36,163 nt of DNA from CAYQMF01 sp964418595 (GCA_964418595.1 CAYQMF010000062.1:1-36163); one strand, 5' to 3'. Positions 6,960-15,613 are shown, counted from the first letter of the stretch. Program-made: numbers and translations. Notes: a model not told the origin generated them from the letters alone.

Positions 6960-8792
6960 ATGATCCCCGCCCTCGTCATGGTCCGGTTCCCCTTCGTCGT
7001 CCTGTTCGCCGCCACCCTCGGTGCGCAGCAGCTCACCTACCCCGAAGGCAACACGACGCCACGCTCGTTGACTCGCGCGGAGGCCGAGTACCTGCGCCGG
7101 CACCCGCTCGTCCCCTCCGAAGCGGTGACGCCGCCGCCGACCGGACCGCTGCACTGCGCGGCGGAGTACGAGCCGATGGACGGCATCCTGCTGGCGTGGG
7201 AGGGCTCGACGAGCTGGCAGGCGATCCTGCGCCAGATGGCGGTGGCGATCACCACCATCGGTCGGGCGCGCGCCTACGTGGTGGTCGACACCGCGGCGGA
7301 GCAGGCGACAGTCACCACCACGCTGGCTGGCGCTGGCGCCGACATGGCGCGGGTGCGGTTCCTGGTCACGCCCACCGACACGATCTGGATCCGCGACTAC
7401 GGGCCGCGCTACGTGTACGAAGGCGACTGCCGCGTCGTCGTCGACCACACCTACAACCGGCCGCGGCCTGCCGACGACGTGCTGCCGGCCGCGTTCGCGG
7501 CGCAGCGACGGCACACCTTCTACGAGCACCCGCTCATCCACGGCGGCGGCAACTACCACCTGGACGCGCTGCGCCGGTCGTACTGCACGCGCCTCATCGT
7601 GAACGAGAACCCGACGCGCACGGAGACGGAGATCCACGGCATCTGGCGCGACTACCAGGACGTCGACACCACGTTCTTCACCCCGTTCCCGACCGTCGTC
7701 GACTCCACCCAGCACCTCGACATGTGGATGCAGGTCGCCGGCGACAACGTCGTGGTCATCAGCGACTGGCCGGCGAACGCCGGCTCCACGCAAGACCAGA
7801 TCTGCGACGCGGCGGCGGTCTTCATGGCGGGACGCGGCTACGTCGTGCATCGCGTGCCGGCGCGCAGCGTCAGCGGCGTGCACTACACCTACACCAACGT
7901 CGTGATCTGCAACGACCTGCTCCTGCTGCCCACGTACACGAACAGCACCGTCGCGCCGCACAACCAGCAGGCCCGCAACGTGTGGGCGGCGGCGTTGCCG
8001 GGCAAGACCATCGTCCAGGTCGACTGCCAGGCGATCGTCACGTCGGCGGGCGTGATGCACTGCATCGCGATGCACGTGCCGGAGCACCGCGGCGGCACCA
8101 TTCCGACCGCGTACCTCCGCACGCACAACGGCGGGCCGGCGCTGACGCCGAACGCGCCAGTCGAGGTGCTCTTCGACGTCGACGACGACGAGGCCGTCAC
8201 GAGTTGCGACCTGTGGCTGTCGGTGAACGGTGGCGCGAGCTTCGCCTTCCCCGTGGCGCAGAACCTCGCGCCGACGGGGCGCTACCTCTGGACCGTGCCC
8301 GACCTCGACGCACAAAACGCGCGCCTGCGCATCGTCGCACGCGACGCGCTGGGCAACACGGGCCACGACGATTCCGACGCGAGCTTCGCGATCCTCGGAT
8401 CGGGATGCCGCGCCGGAGTCGCCACGTTCGGAGTCGGCAAGGCCGGCTCGTTCGGCGTGCCCACCCTGCAGACCTCGGCCGCACCGCGGCTCGGCACGAC
8501 GGTGAACCTCGACATCGCCCAGGCCTGGCCGAACACCGTCGCGGTGCTGCTCCTCGGCGCGACGCGCATCGCGGTGCCCTTCGACGGCGGCACCGTGCTC
8601 GCGAGTCCCGATGTCCTGGTGCCGGTCGCGACCCTCGCCAACGGCAGCGCGAGCCTCGGGCTCGCCATCCCGGACCTCCCTTCGCTCTGCGGCGGCGCGC
8701 TCGTCGTGCAGGCCTGGATCGCGGGCGATCCAGGCGCAGGTGGACTCGGGCTGTCGGCGACGGCAGGCCTCGAGCTGACGCCGGGGATCTAG
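6960..8792 (+). CDS. Secreted agmatine/peptidylarginine deiminase-like enzyme
   Basis: A 610-aa exported guanidino-group hydrolase of the PAD_porph/agmatine deiminase family (PF04371). These enzymes convert agmatine or a peptidyl-arginine to the ureido form plus ammonia. A signal peptide (VRFPFVVLFAATLGA-QQ) precedes the pentein domain. Family motifs appear in order: EYEPMDGILLAWE, TIWIRDYGPRYV, HGGGNYHLD, STQHLDMWM (the His-x-Asp pair) and GVMHCIAMHVPE with catalytic Cys368. Residues ~400-480 form a linker domain, and ~490-610 form the C-terminal beta-rich module shared with the protease (PFDGGTVLASP near its middle). ATG 6960 is used; ATG 6978 in the same frame is an equally good start. Cytoplasmic agmatine deiminases lack both signal and tail, so an extracellular substrate such as protein arginine is plausible. 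Confidence 0.88.
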   Translation: MIPALVMVRFPFVVLFAATLGAQQLTYPEGNTTPRSLTRAEAEYLRRHPLVPSEAVTPPPTGPLHCAAEYEPMDGILLAWEGSTSWQAILRQMAVAITTIGRARAYVVVDTAAEQATVTTTLAGAGADMARVRFLVTPTDTIWIRDYGPRYVYEGDCRVVVDHTYNRPRPADDVLPAAFAAQRRHTFYEHPLIHGGGNYHLDALRRSYCTRLIVNENPTRTETEIHGIWRDYQDVDTTFFTPFPTVVDSTQHLDMWMQVAGDNVVVISDWPANAGSTQDQICDAAAVFMAGRGYVVHRVPARSVSGVHYTYTNVVICNDLLLLPTYTNSTVAPHNQQARNVWAAALPGKTIVQVDCQAIVTSAGVMHCIAMHVPEHRGGTIPTAYLRTHNGGPALTPNAPVEVLFDVDDDEAVTSCDLWLSVNGGASFAFPVAQNLAPTGRYLWTVPDLDAQNARLRIVARDALGNTGHDDSDASFAILGSGCRAGVATFGVGKAGSFGVPTLQTSAAPRLGTTVNLDIAQAWPNTVAVLLLGATRIAVPFDGGTVLASPDVLVPVATLANGSASLGLAIPDLPSLCGGALVVQAWIAGDPGAGGLGLSATAGLELTPGI

Positions 8793-8805
8793 GTCTTCAG
8801 ATCCC
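8784..8805. terminator. Bidirectional terminator between convergent genes
   Basis: GGGATCT (8784-8790) pairs with AGATCCC (8799-8805) around an 8-base loop. The hairpin overlaps the stop regions of the plus-strand deiminase gene and the convergent minus-strand gene, whose ends are only 4 bp apart. It could therefore serve both transcripts. Confidence 0.5.
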
Positions 8806-9840
8806 TACGATCAGACGCAGGCCGCCGCTGAACAGCAGGCCGCTCGGCGACGCGCCCGGGGCGAACAGCCAGCCCTGCGTGAACAGCTCGAAGCCGATGA
8901 GCGACTGCTGCGCGGGGACCGGCACGCTGGTCGTGGCACTGCCGCCCGCGATCGCCATCGGGTAGGCGCTGACCACCGCGGCGTCCATGAGGAGCCAGCA
9001 GCCGTCCGCGTTGATGAAGTGCAGGGGCAGGGGCAGCGGCGCGCCCATGAACAGGGTGTTCGACGTGCCGAAGGCGCACATCGCGAGCCCGGTGTTGGCC
9101 GGCAACCCGCTCAGCGTCATCGGCAACGCGCGGCCGATGCCCGGGACGCCGTTGGCCGTGAGCGTCGGTCCGCAGGAGATGCCGTAGCTGCCGACGCTGC
9201 CCGTCGGGAGGCCCGCGACGCTGATCCGCAGGTTGTCGATCGCCCACGACTCGTCGTCGATCGGCTGGATGCCGGCGCCTTCGATCTCGAAGGTGAACAC
9301 CGCGGTCGACGCCGAGTGCACGAAGTTCGAGAACACCGGGTCGGCACCGAGGTCGTACGCGCTGTCGGTGTAGTAGGTGCCCGGGCCGGTGAAGCCGAGG
9401 TCGACGCGCCGCGCGAGCGTGACGCCGGCGGTCGGCGTGTAGGTCTGGATCTGGGTGGGCAGTGCGTTGGCGAACGCCTCGCGGAAGATCGGTCGGCCGT
9501 CGAGGGTGATCTTGAAGTAGTCGCCTGCGGGATAGGTGCCGGCGCCATCGAGCGAGTCGATCGCGGCGAACAGGAACCGCAGGCTGATCGTGCGGTGGGG
9601 CGGCAGGTTGGTGAGGCTCAGGCGCACCTGGTTGCCCGTGGCGCTGCGCAGGAAGGTGCCGAAGAACTGGTTGCCGGACTGGCCGAGGCCGGCGTAGCCC
9701 TGCACGCTCGAGAGGAAGGCGCTGCCCGGCGTGACTTCGGCGGGGATGCCGCTCTCGAAGTCGTTGGTGAAGACCACGGTCTGCGCGGCGGCGAGACCGG
9801 TCAGGGCGAGAAGGACAATGGCAGGGGCGGTTGGGTTCAT
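8797..9840 (-). CDS. Secreted beta-sandwich protein, unknown function
   Basis: A 347-aa protein with a clear signal peptide (IVLLALTGLAAA-QT). The mature protein begins VVFTNDFESGIPAEV and contains segments such as FFGTFLRSATGNQVRL, RFLFAAIDSLDG and ESWAIDNLRIS. These resemble the lectin-like or PEP-CTERM-associated jelly-roll found in many planctomycetal exported proteins, which often bind ligand through the loop ending DNL/IS. Residues ~220-347 are a C-terminal beta-rich module ending GGLRLIVGI, in the same place as the modules on the deiminase and protease next door. The start ATG (9840-9838) begins the signal sequence. No catalytic motif is visible. It is convergent with the deiminase gene and divergent from the multicopper oxidase gene. 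Confidence 0.75.
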   Translation of the reverse strand: MNPTAPAIVLLALTGLAAAQTVVFTNDFESGIPAEVTPGSAFLSSVQGYAGLGQSGNQFFGTFLRSATGNQVRLSLTNLPPHRTISLRFLFAAIDSLDGAGTYPAGDYFKITLDGRPIFREAFANALPTQIQTYTPTAGVTLARRVDLGFTGPGTYYTDSAYDLGADPVFSNFVHSASTAVFTFEIEGAGIQPIDDESWAIDNLRISVAGLPTGSVGSYGISCGPTLTANGVPGIGRALPMTLSGLPANTGLAMCAFGTSNTLFMGAPLPLPLHFINADGCWLLMDAAVVSAYPMAIAGGSATTSVPVPAQQSLIGFELFTQGWLFAPGASPSGLLFSGGLRLIVGI

Positions 9841-9934
9841 GTCGGTCGGTATGGATGGTCGTGACGGGTCAGTGCCGGGCCGACCCACGCCGTCACGCGC
9901 ATGCGCGGGTTCTTGGCGCAGTCCGCGGCCCTGG

Positions 9935-9962
9935 TTGTCGCACGCCGCGCGCGGGCTACGTT
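9935..9962 (+). promoter_or_regulatory. Promoter of multicopper oxidase gene
   Basis: TTGTCG (9935-9940) and TACGTT (9957-9962) are separated by 16 bp; the -10 is part of a GCTACGTT sequence. This places the transcription start about 38 bases before the ATG at 10007. The site lies between divergently transcribed genes. Confidence 0.45.
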
Positions 9963-10006
9963 TCTCCAGGCCTGCGCCCGCCCGTCTGCCGCCTTCGTCC
10001 CATTCC

Positions 10007-11728
10007 ATGCGCACCCTCGTCTCCATCCTCGCCGCCAGCGCCTTCGTCACCCTCGCCCTGCCGGCGCAGACCCGGACCGTCGACCTGGTCGTCGCGCCCG
10101 GTGCGCCGGAGATCGAACCCGGGCTCACCCAGCTCGCCTGGCTGTACGGCGGGTCGCTCCCCGGGCAGCTCATCCGCATGCGCGCCGACGAAGTCGTCGA
10201 CGTGCGCGTCCGCAACCGCCTGCCGGTGTCGACCATCGTGCACTGGCACGGCCAGGCGGTGCACCAGGGCATGGACGGCATGCCGGGCATGTCGCGCCCC
10301 GCCATCGCGCCGGGCCAGGAGTTCGTCTACCGCCTGCAGAACATGACGCCGGGCACCTACTGGTACCACTCGCACATGGGCGACGCGCAGGCCGACGTTG
10401 GGCTCGCCGGCGTGCTGATCGTCGATCCGGTGGACGCCGGGCAGGACCCGCCGTCGGACGTCGATCAGGTGGTCGTCATCGACGAGTGGACGCCGTACCT
10501 CGGCGGCCCCACGCCATGGTTCGGCGTGCTGATGAACGGACGCAGCAGCGTGGGCCAGACGCCGATCATGGTTCAGCAGGGCCAGAAGCTGCGGCTGCGG
10601 TTCGTGAACACGTCGGCGCAGACCAACTTCATCGTCGCGCTCGACGGCCACGACATGACGGTGACGCACACCGATGGCCACCGCGTCCAGCCGGTCCGCG
10701 TGCAGGCGATCATGATCGGCATCGGCGAGCGCTACGACGTGATCGTCGACGCGAACAACGTCGGCACGTGGAGCCTCGCCGCGTCGCTCACCAGTCGCCG
10801 CGACGTGACCCAGGTGCGCGCCGTGATCCAGTACGTGGGCTCGACGCAGCCGGTGCCTTCGCCATCCTTCGTGCCGAACAACCTGCGCACCGGCACCCTG
10901 CTGTCGTACTCGCAGCTCGCGGCCTACCACCCGGTGGAGCCCATCACCCCGACGCCGAACCGGACGCTGGCGTCGGCGCTCGCCATGGATGGCAACGGCA
11001 ACCACACGATCAACGGCGAGATCTGGCCGAACGTGACCCCGATGATGCTGATGGCCGGGGAACGCGTGCAGATGAACATCACCACGACGGCCAGCAGCTA
11101 CCACCCCATGCACATCCATGGGCACACGTTCCGGCTGATGGGCACGGCGGGCGGCACGACCGCGCCGCCGCTGAAGGACACCGTCCTCATCCGCCCCCGC
11201 GGGTCGGCGTGGTCGTCGGCGTCGGTGCAGTTCGTCGCCGACAACCCCGGCCGCTGGATGTACCACTGCCACGACTCGTGGCACATGAGCACGGGCATGA
11301 TCGCGATGCTCCATTACCACGGCGACGCCGACGGCGACGGTCTCGCCGACGGCGCCGACCTGGATCCCACCCTGCCGTATCCGGTGCTGACGATCGGCGA
11401 GCAGGCGTCCGCGTTCCGGATCGGTGGCTCGGGCACCGTCGACGTGCAGTGGCCGGCCGGCGAGGCGGCGCACTTCTTCCTGGGCGCTGCGCAGCTGGCC
11501 ACGCCGATCGCCCTCGCGCCGTTCGGCACGCTCGTGCTGGACCTGTCCAGCGCCGTGCACGTGGGCACGGTGCTGGCGGGCGCGACCGCGACCGCGAGCT
11601 GGCCCTACACGATCCCCAACGACGTCGGGCTGGTCGACCAGTACCTGTGTCTGCAGGCGGGCGCGACGACTTCGCTCGCCGGCGGGTTGCGGCTGTCGAC
11701 CTTCCAGCGGATGTGGATCACGCCGTAG
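10007..11728 (+). CDS. Secreted multicopper oxidase
   Basis: A 573-aa exported multicopper oxidase that couples oxidation of phenols or metal ions to reduction of O2 to water. The signal peptide is LVSILAASAFVTLALPA-QT. All four copper-binding stretches are present: HWHG (His79, His81), WYHSHM (His121, His123), HPMHIHGH (His366, 369, 371, 373) and HCHDSWHMSTGM. The last gives His420, Cys421, His422, His426 and axial Met431, so the type 1 and trinuclear sites look intact. Three cupredoxin domains fill residues ~25-440. A calcium-binding-like stretch DADGDGLADGADLDP follows, then the C-terminal beta-rich module (about 455-573) seen in neighbouring secreted proteins. Length and motifs resemble laccase/CueO/CopA-type enzymes. 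Metal oxidation versus organic substrate cannot be decided here. Confidence 0.93.
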   Translation: MRTLVSILAASAFVTLALPAQTRTVDLVVAPGAPEIEPGLTQLAWLYGGSLPGQLIRMRADEVVDVRVRNRLPVSTIVHWHGQAVHQGMDGMPGMSRPAIAPGQEFVYRLQNMTPGTYWYHSHMGDAQADVGLAGVLIVDPVDAGQDPPSDVDQVVVIDEWTPYLGGPTPWFGVLMNGRSSVGQTPIMVQQGQKLRLRFVNTSAQTNFIVALDGHDMTVTHTDGHRVQPVRVQAIMIGIGERYDVIVDANNVGTWSLAASLTSRRDVTQVRAVIQYVGSTQPVPSPSFVPNNLRTGTLLSYSQLAAYHPVEPITPTPNRTLASALAMDGNGNHTINGEIWPNVTPMMLMAGERVQMNITTTASSYHPMHIHGHTFRLMGTAGGTTAPPLKDTVLIRPRGSAWSSASVQFVADNPGRWMYHCHDSWHMSTGMIAMLHYHGDADGDGLADGADLDPTLPYPVLTIGEQASAFRIGGSGTVDVQWPAGEAAHFFLGAAQLATPIALAPFGTLVLDLSSAVHVGTVLAGATATASWPYTIPNDVGLVDQYLCLQAGATTSLAGGLRLSTFQRMWITP

Positions 11729-11784
11729 GCGCGCCCCTCAGAGCCTGAGAAACAATCCTCTCTCAGGCTCTGCCGCGGCCGCGG
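11651..11784. repeat. Direct repeat, copy 1 (MCO 3' end plus terminator)
   Basis: The last ~78 bases of the multicopper oxidase gene and the following terminator are repeated in the same orientation at 13241-13373, with about ten differences. The hairpin itself is identical in both copies. This copy keeps the stop codon (CCGTAGGC). Confidence 0.9.
11741..11770 (+). terminator. Terminator of multicopper oxidase gene
   Basis: GAGCCTGAGA (11741-11750) pairs perfectly with TCTCAGGCTC (11761-11770) around a 10-base loop, 12 bases after the stop codon. No T-run follows; a strong 10-bp stem and the position support the call. Confidence 0.65.
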
Positions 11785-11870
11785 CGTGCTCGGCGCCGAT
11801 CAGTTGCTGCGCTGCACGATGGTGATCGAGAGCGGGCGGGCGGTGCTGGAGGTGCGGTAGGCGCCCTCGC

Positions 11871-13097
11871 TCACTGCGCTGCCAGCAACGTGAACGTGTT
11901 GCTGGCGAGCAGGCCGGCGGGCTGCCAGCTCAGGGCCTGAGCCGTGTAGATTTCGCTGAGCGGCAGGGTCGCGGGGAGCGGCAACGGGATCGAAGCGGCG
12001 CCACTGGACGGGACCACGACCGGGATCGAGACCAGCGCGGGGTGCAGGGGGAACGACCCGACGCCCATCGGTTCGAGGGGCGCGGTGAGCCCGGTGTACG
12101 AGAACGCGAGCACGGCAACGCTCGCAGGTGCGGCACGAAGCTCGATGTGGACGGTCTGGCCGCGCACCTGCGCTCCGGTCACCCAGGTGCGCGGGATGCG
12201 CAGGCCAGGGCTGTGCAGCACCCGTGCGAGGTTGGCGAGGATGCTCGCACCCGGGGGGCCGGGCGGTACGCCGCCGCCGCCGGCGCCGCCGACTGGGTAG
12301 GTGCCGAACACGAAGATCGTGCTGATGCTGTCGGCGCGGATGCCGGGTCCACCGGCCTGCCCGTTCGTGCAGCTCAGTCCGTCGCCACCGATGCCGCCGT
12401 TGATCGCGCTGTTGCCCACCAGCATGAGCGAGTCGAAGAGCTGGCAGCCCGGTGCACCGGGAGTCGCCGGGGAGATGACGCCTCCGAACCGGCAGGAAGC
12501 ACTGTCGCCATCTGCACCGATCAGGTTCGAGTCGATGAGCGTGCAGCGTGATCGCCGCACGAGGAGGGGATAGTCGGAACGGAAACACTGGACCCGGGAT
12601 CGCGAGATCTCGATCGTCGCGTCCTCGACGCTGAGCCTCGTGCCTGTCGTGAAAGGGATATCGAGCCTGCAGTCGTCCACGCGAACCTGCGGGCTGCGCA
12701 CCACGCTGAGCGCGAGGCCCGGCGTGGCGAAGGCCGAGTACAGGCTGCACGTCTCGATCGCAACCGGACCGGCTGCGTCGGTGACCAGGAGGCCGTCGGG
12801 AAACCAGAGGTTGCGCAGCAGCACGCGTTGGCCTGCGGTGGTCGATCGGACGGAGCAACTGCCGAACACGTTGACCGCACCCTCGCCGACGATCGCGAGG
12901 CCCTTCGCCGTCAAGGTCACCGCGGAGTAGCCGCCGCCGCGCACGCGCAACGTCGATCCGCTCGGCACCGTGGCGACGGCCTGCGGCAGGCTCACGAAGT
13001 GGGCGCCCGCTCCGCCGGATGCATCCACGATGTAGACCTGGGCCTCGAGCGACGCGACGGCGGACAGGGCGATCGCGACGACGGGATTCGTTCGCAT
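11871..13097 (-). CDS. Secreted right-handed beta-helix protein
   Basis: A 408-aa protein with a signal peptide (VVAIALSAVASLEA-QV). Residues ~18-250 read like a parallel beta-helix of the pectate-lyase or PbH1 type. It opens with YIVDASGGAGAHFVSLPQAV, where the SLPQAVA segment matches the usual entry to such folds. It continues with many short V/L-rich rungs such as GLAIVGEGAVNVFG, VRVDDCRL and ATIEISRSRVQCF. A Gly/Pro-rich stretch (GGAGGGGVPPGPPGAS) precedes a C-terminal beta domain that ends TFTLLAAQ. No acid or base catalytic residues can be assigned, so carbohydrate binding or lysis remains a guess. The gene lies between two copies of a 134-bp direct repeat. ATG at 13097 starts the signal peptide. 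Confidence 0.7.
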   Translation of the reverse strand: MRTNPVVAIALSAVASLEAQVYIVDASGGAGAHFVSLPQAVATVPSGSTLRVRGGGYSAVTLTAKGLAIVGEGAVNVFGSCSVRSTTAGQRVLLRNLWFPDGLLVTDAAGPVAIETCSLYSAFATPGLALSVVRSPQVRVDDCRLDIPFTTGTRLSVEDATIEISRSRVQCFRSDYPLLVRRSRCTLIDSNLIGADGDSASCRFGGVISPATPGAPGCQLFDSLMLVGNSAINGGIGGDGLSCTNGQAGGPGIRADSISTIFVFGTYPVGGAGGGGVPPGPPGASILANLARVLHSPGLRIPRTWVTGAQVRGQTVHIELRAAPASVAVLAFSYTGLTAPLEPMGVGSFPLHPALVSIPVVVPSSGAASIPLPLPATLPLSEIYTAQALSWQPAGLLASNTFTLLAAQ

Positions 13098-13117
13098 GGC
13101 GTTGGCTCCGGAAGACC

Positions 13118-13123
13118 ATCCTA
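13118..13123 (-). promoter_or_regulatory. Candidate -10 for beta-helix gene
   Basis: On the minus strand GCTACCTAGGAT precedes the gene. TAGGAT (13123-13118) ends 20 bases before the ATG, with a GGAG ribosome-binding sequence between. No clear -35 is seen. Confidence 0.4.
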
Positions 13124-13240
13124 GGTAGCGGCGCCGGATCGCGCGATCGACGCGCGATCCACCGACCACGAGAACGCCGAGGCTCGAGGGGCGCGCGTGG
13201 CTGAGGTCGAGGGCGACCGGGCCCAGCGAAACCCCTCTGC

Positions 13241-13373
13241 CTGCAGGCCGGCGCGACGACCCCGCTCGCGGGCGGGTTGCGGCTGTCGACGTTCCAGCGG
13301 CTGTGGATCGCGCCGTCGGCGCGCCCCTCAGAGCCTGAGAAACAATCCTCTCTCAGGCTCGCCGCGGCCGCGG
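13241..13373. repeat. Direct repeat, copy 2 (orphan MCO-like 3' end)
   Basis: This stretch matches 11651-11784 and encodes on the plus strand the same C-terminal peptide (GGLRLSTFQRLWIAP), with no gene body before it. The stop codon has mutated (CCGTCGGC instead of CCGTAGGC). It is a leftover 3' end of a multicopper-oxidase-type or other C-terminal-module gene, plus its terminator. Apart from this and the terminators, I see nothing coding in 13098-13428. Confidence 0.85.
13331..13360 (+). terminator. Second copy of MCO terminator hairpin
   Basis: Identical 10-bp stem (13331-13340 with 13351-13360) and identical loop to the hairpin at 11741-11770. It is carried in the repeat and has no intact gene upstream. 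Confidence 0.55.
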
Positions 13374-13393
13374 AGGCGGCCGCCCGAGACATG

Positions 13394-13432
13394 CTGAGAG
13401 GCTGTAGCGTGGTTTCCTTCACAGCCTCTCAG
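13394..13432 (-). terminator. Terminator of AsmA-like gene
   Basis: CTGAGAGGCTGT (13394-13405) pairs perfectly over 12 bp with ACAGCCTCTCAG (13421-13432) around a 15-base loop. The hairpin overlaps the stop codon (13431-13429) of the minus-strand AsmA-like gene. The stem resembles, but is not identical to, that of the nearby MCO terminator. Confidence 0.6.
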
Positions 13433-15600
13433 TTGCGCCGCTTGAACAGGCCCTCGAGGCCTTTCTGGATCAGGTTGTCGGCCTGCTTCTTGACCTCGGC
13501 CTCGGCGTTGGCCTTCAGGGCATCCGTCACCAGCTTCTGCATGTCGGGGAGGCCGACCTGCGGCGTCGAGAGGGTGCCGGCGACGCTGGCGTTCAGCGCC
13601 TGACCCTTCAGGTACGCGAGGACCTTCTCGCCGTCCTTGTGTCCCGCCAGGAGCCCGAGCATGTCGATGCGGTGGTCGAGCGTGCCGTCGAGGCGGGTCT
13701 GGCCCTGGATCTGGATCTTCTTGGCTTTGCCGTCGAGCTTGACGAGGCCGGTGTTCACGGCGCCGGTGCGCAACGTGAAGTCGGTGTCGATCGCGTCGAA
13801 GGCCAACCGCCCGCCACGGTCCGGATCGAGCCACTGCATCAGGCCCGCGAATGCCGGCGCCGGCATCACGCTGCCCTCGGCGAGCGCGACCTTGCCCTGG
13901 CCGGTCCAATGGTCGAGCCACTGCAGCCACGACTCGCCTCCGGTCGGCGTGGCCGGCCCCTGGAACTCCATGGCCAGCGTGCCGCGGCCATCGAGCTGCA
14001 CGTTCTGCTGCGCGGCGAGGCCGGCGAACACCGGCACGGCGTACTGCAGGAGCTGGACTGCACCGGCGGCGAGCCGGCCCTCCGTGACCCCGAGCTTCAC
14101 GGTGGCAGGCCAGCCCGGTTGCCGGAGATCGCAGGTGACGGCGAGCGACGCGCCGCCGCCGTTGAGCGTGGCGCCCGGCGCGAGCACCGCCTTGGCGGCA
14201 CCGCGGGCGAGCGACGTCTGCAGCGAGAGGGCACCCAGCGCGATGCCGTTGCCGAGGTCGAGACTCGGCACCACGACGTCGGCGTCGACCACCAACGCCT
14301 CCGTGAGCAGCTTCATCACGTCGACGTCGGCGAAGCCGGCCGCGGGGACGGCGAGGGTCGCGCGCCCACTCAGCGTGCCGGGTTGCGCGGCGAGCATGGC
14401 GGGCATCGGGCCGCCGAGGCGACCGAGCGCCTGGAGGTCGACCTCGAAGTCGAGCGCGAAGGTCTCCGCTCCGGCCAGCTCCGTGTCCGCGAACGCGGCG
14501 GCCGCAGCGGCGGCCGGGACACCGCGGATCTTGGCGAGCCCGAGGTCGAGACCGAAGCCGGCGAGATCGGCGCGGGCCGGCGCGCCGTCCTTGGCGGCGA
14601 CGAGCTTGACGTTGGGGTTGAGCACCCAGCGCTTGCCCTGCACGTTCATCCCCTGCACCAGGGTGCCGCCGAGCGCGGGCTCGTTCACGGTGAGCGCACC
14701 GGTGACGAACACGGTGTCGAGGTTCTCGACGCGCGCCTTCACGGTCCCGTCGAGCACGCCGTCGAGGGTCGACAGCGCGCCCGCTCCGAGGGCCGCATCG
14801 ACGAGCGGGCGATAGCGCGCGAAGTCGAAGCCGGCCGACGTCACCTGGAACTCGAGGGGGCGCTGCAGGCTGCCGTCGACGTCGGCGTCGATCTGCAGCT
14901 TGCCCGGCGCCTTGCCGGGGACCGGGCCGGCCAGTTCGGCGCTGAGCTGCATCTTGAAGTCGCTGTCGCCGAGGCGCTTGTCGATCCGGCCTTCGAGGTT
15001 GCGGATGCTCTCCAGCACGCCACGCTCCTCGTGTACCACGTCGATGTCGATGTCGCGGAGGACGAGGTCGGCACGCAGCCGCTGCAGTGACGTCGACGCG
15101 CCGACGCTGACGTGCGACTCGCCGTCGCGCGAGCGCGAGGTGTGCGTCGACGCGTCGCCGAGCTGCGCCAGGTTCACGCGCCCATCCTTGGTCTCGTACA
15201 CGAGCATGCGCAGCCCGCTCACCTCACCGGTGACGTCGATGTCGCCGGCCATGAGCCGCAGCCAATCGATCGCGAGGTTGGCGCGCCGCAGGCTGAGCAC
15301 GGGCCGATCGGCGGGGAAGCCCGCGGGCTGGGCCACGGTGAGGCCTTCGATCGTCGCGCCGCTGGCCCAACTGAGGCGATGGCTGCTCAGGGTCACCGGC
15401 ACGCCGAGGCTCTCGCTGAGGGCGCGCTCGATCGGCGCCTTGAAGTTCGACAGCGAGAGGATGGCGGGCAGCAGCGCCAGCAGTGCGCCCAGGCTCGCGA
15501 CGAATGCGCCGAGCAGGATGAAGCGCCGGCGCCAGCGGTTCTTGCGGCGCGGAGCAGGAGTGGGGTCGGGAGCAGGGTTCGGCACGGCGGGATCGTTCAC
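13429..15600 (-). CDS. AsmA-like membrane-anchored protein
   Basis: A 723-aa protein of the AsmA/TamB-like superfamily. These proteins sit in the envelope as long beta-groove bridges and are linked to lipid transport between membranes. A short charged N-terminus (APRRKNRWRRR) precedes one transmembrane segment (FILLGAFVASLGALLALLPAIL, ~25-46). The adjacent ALSESLGVPVTLSSHRLSW is a typical AsmA N-terminal signature. Long beta-rich repeats follow. The C-terminal block with GKVALAEGSVMPAPAF, FDAIDTDFTLRTGAVNT and KIQIQGQTRLDGTLDHRIDM matches the AsmA C-terminal domain. The GTG at 15600 is chosen because the frame upstream is low-complexity and because a CATAAT box lies directly before it. It is divergent from the Fic-fold gene. 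Confidence 0.8.
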   Translation of the reverse strand: MNDPAVPNPAPDPTPAPRRKNRWRRRFILLGAFVASLGALLALLPAILSLSNFKAPIERALSESLGVPVTLSSHRLSWASGATIEGLTVAQPAGFPADRPVLSLRRANLAIDWLRLMAGDIDVTGEVSGLRMLVYETKDGRVNLAQLGDASTHTSRSRDGESHVSVGASTSLQRLRADLVLRDIDIDVVHEERGVLESIRNLEGRIDKRLGDSDFKMQLSAELAGPVPGKAPGKLQIDADVDGSLQRPLEFQVTSAGFDFARYRPLVDAALGAGALSTLDGVLDGTVKARVENLDTVFVTGALTVNEPALGGTLVQGMNVQGKRWVLNPNVKLVAAKDGAPARADLAGFGLDLGLAKIRGVPAAAAAAAFADTELAGAETFALDFEVDLQALGRLGGPMPAMLAAQPGTLSGRATLAVPAAGFADVDVMKLLTEALVVDADVVVPSLDLGNGIALGALSLQTSLARGAAKAVLAPGATLNGGGASLAVTCDLRQPGWPATVKLGVTEGRLAAGAVQLLQYAVPVFAGLAAQQNVQLDGRGTLAMEFQGPATPTGGESWLQWLDHWTGQGKVALAEGSVMPAPAFAGLMQWLDPDRGGRLAFDAIDTDFTLRTGAVNTGLVKLDGKAKKIQIQGQTRLDGTLDHRIDMLGLLAGHKDGEKVLAYLKGQALNASVAGTLSTPQVGLPDMQKLVTDALKANAEAEVKKQADNLIQKGLEGLFKRRN

Positions 15601-15613
15601 GGTCGAAGCGCGG

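Noticed and set aside
4481..7036. An 851-codon open frame on the minus strand opposite the protease gene
   Set aside because: It is Arg/Ala/Val low-complexity with no recognisable domain. The plus strand carries an S8 protease with a full catalytic triad; the antisense frame is open because of high GC.
11771..11870. Minus-strand frame ending AYRTSSTARPLSITIVQRSN
   Set aside because: It looks faintly like a protein C-terminus, perhaps another relic, but it is too short and is out of frame with the real beta-helix gene, whose stop is at 11871.
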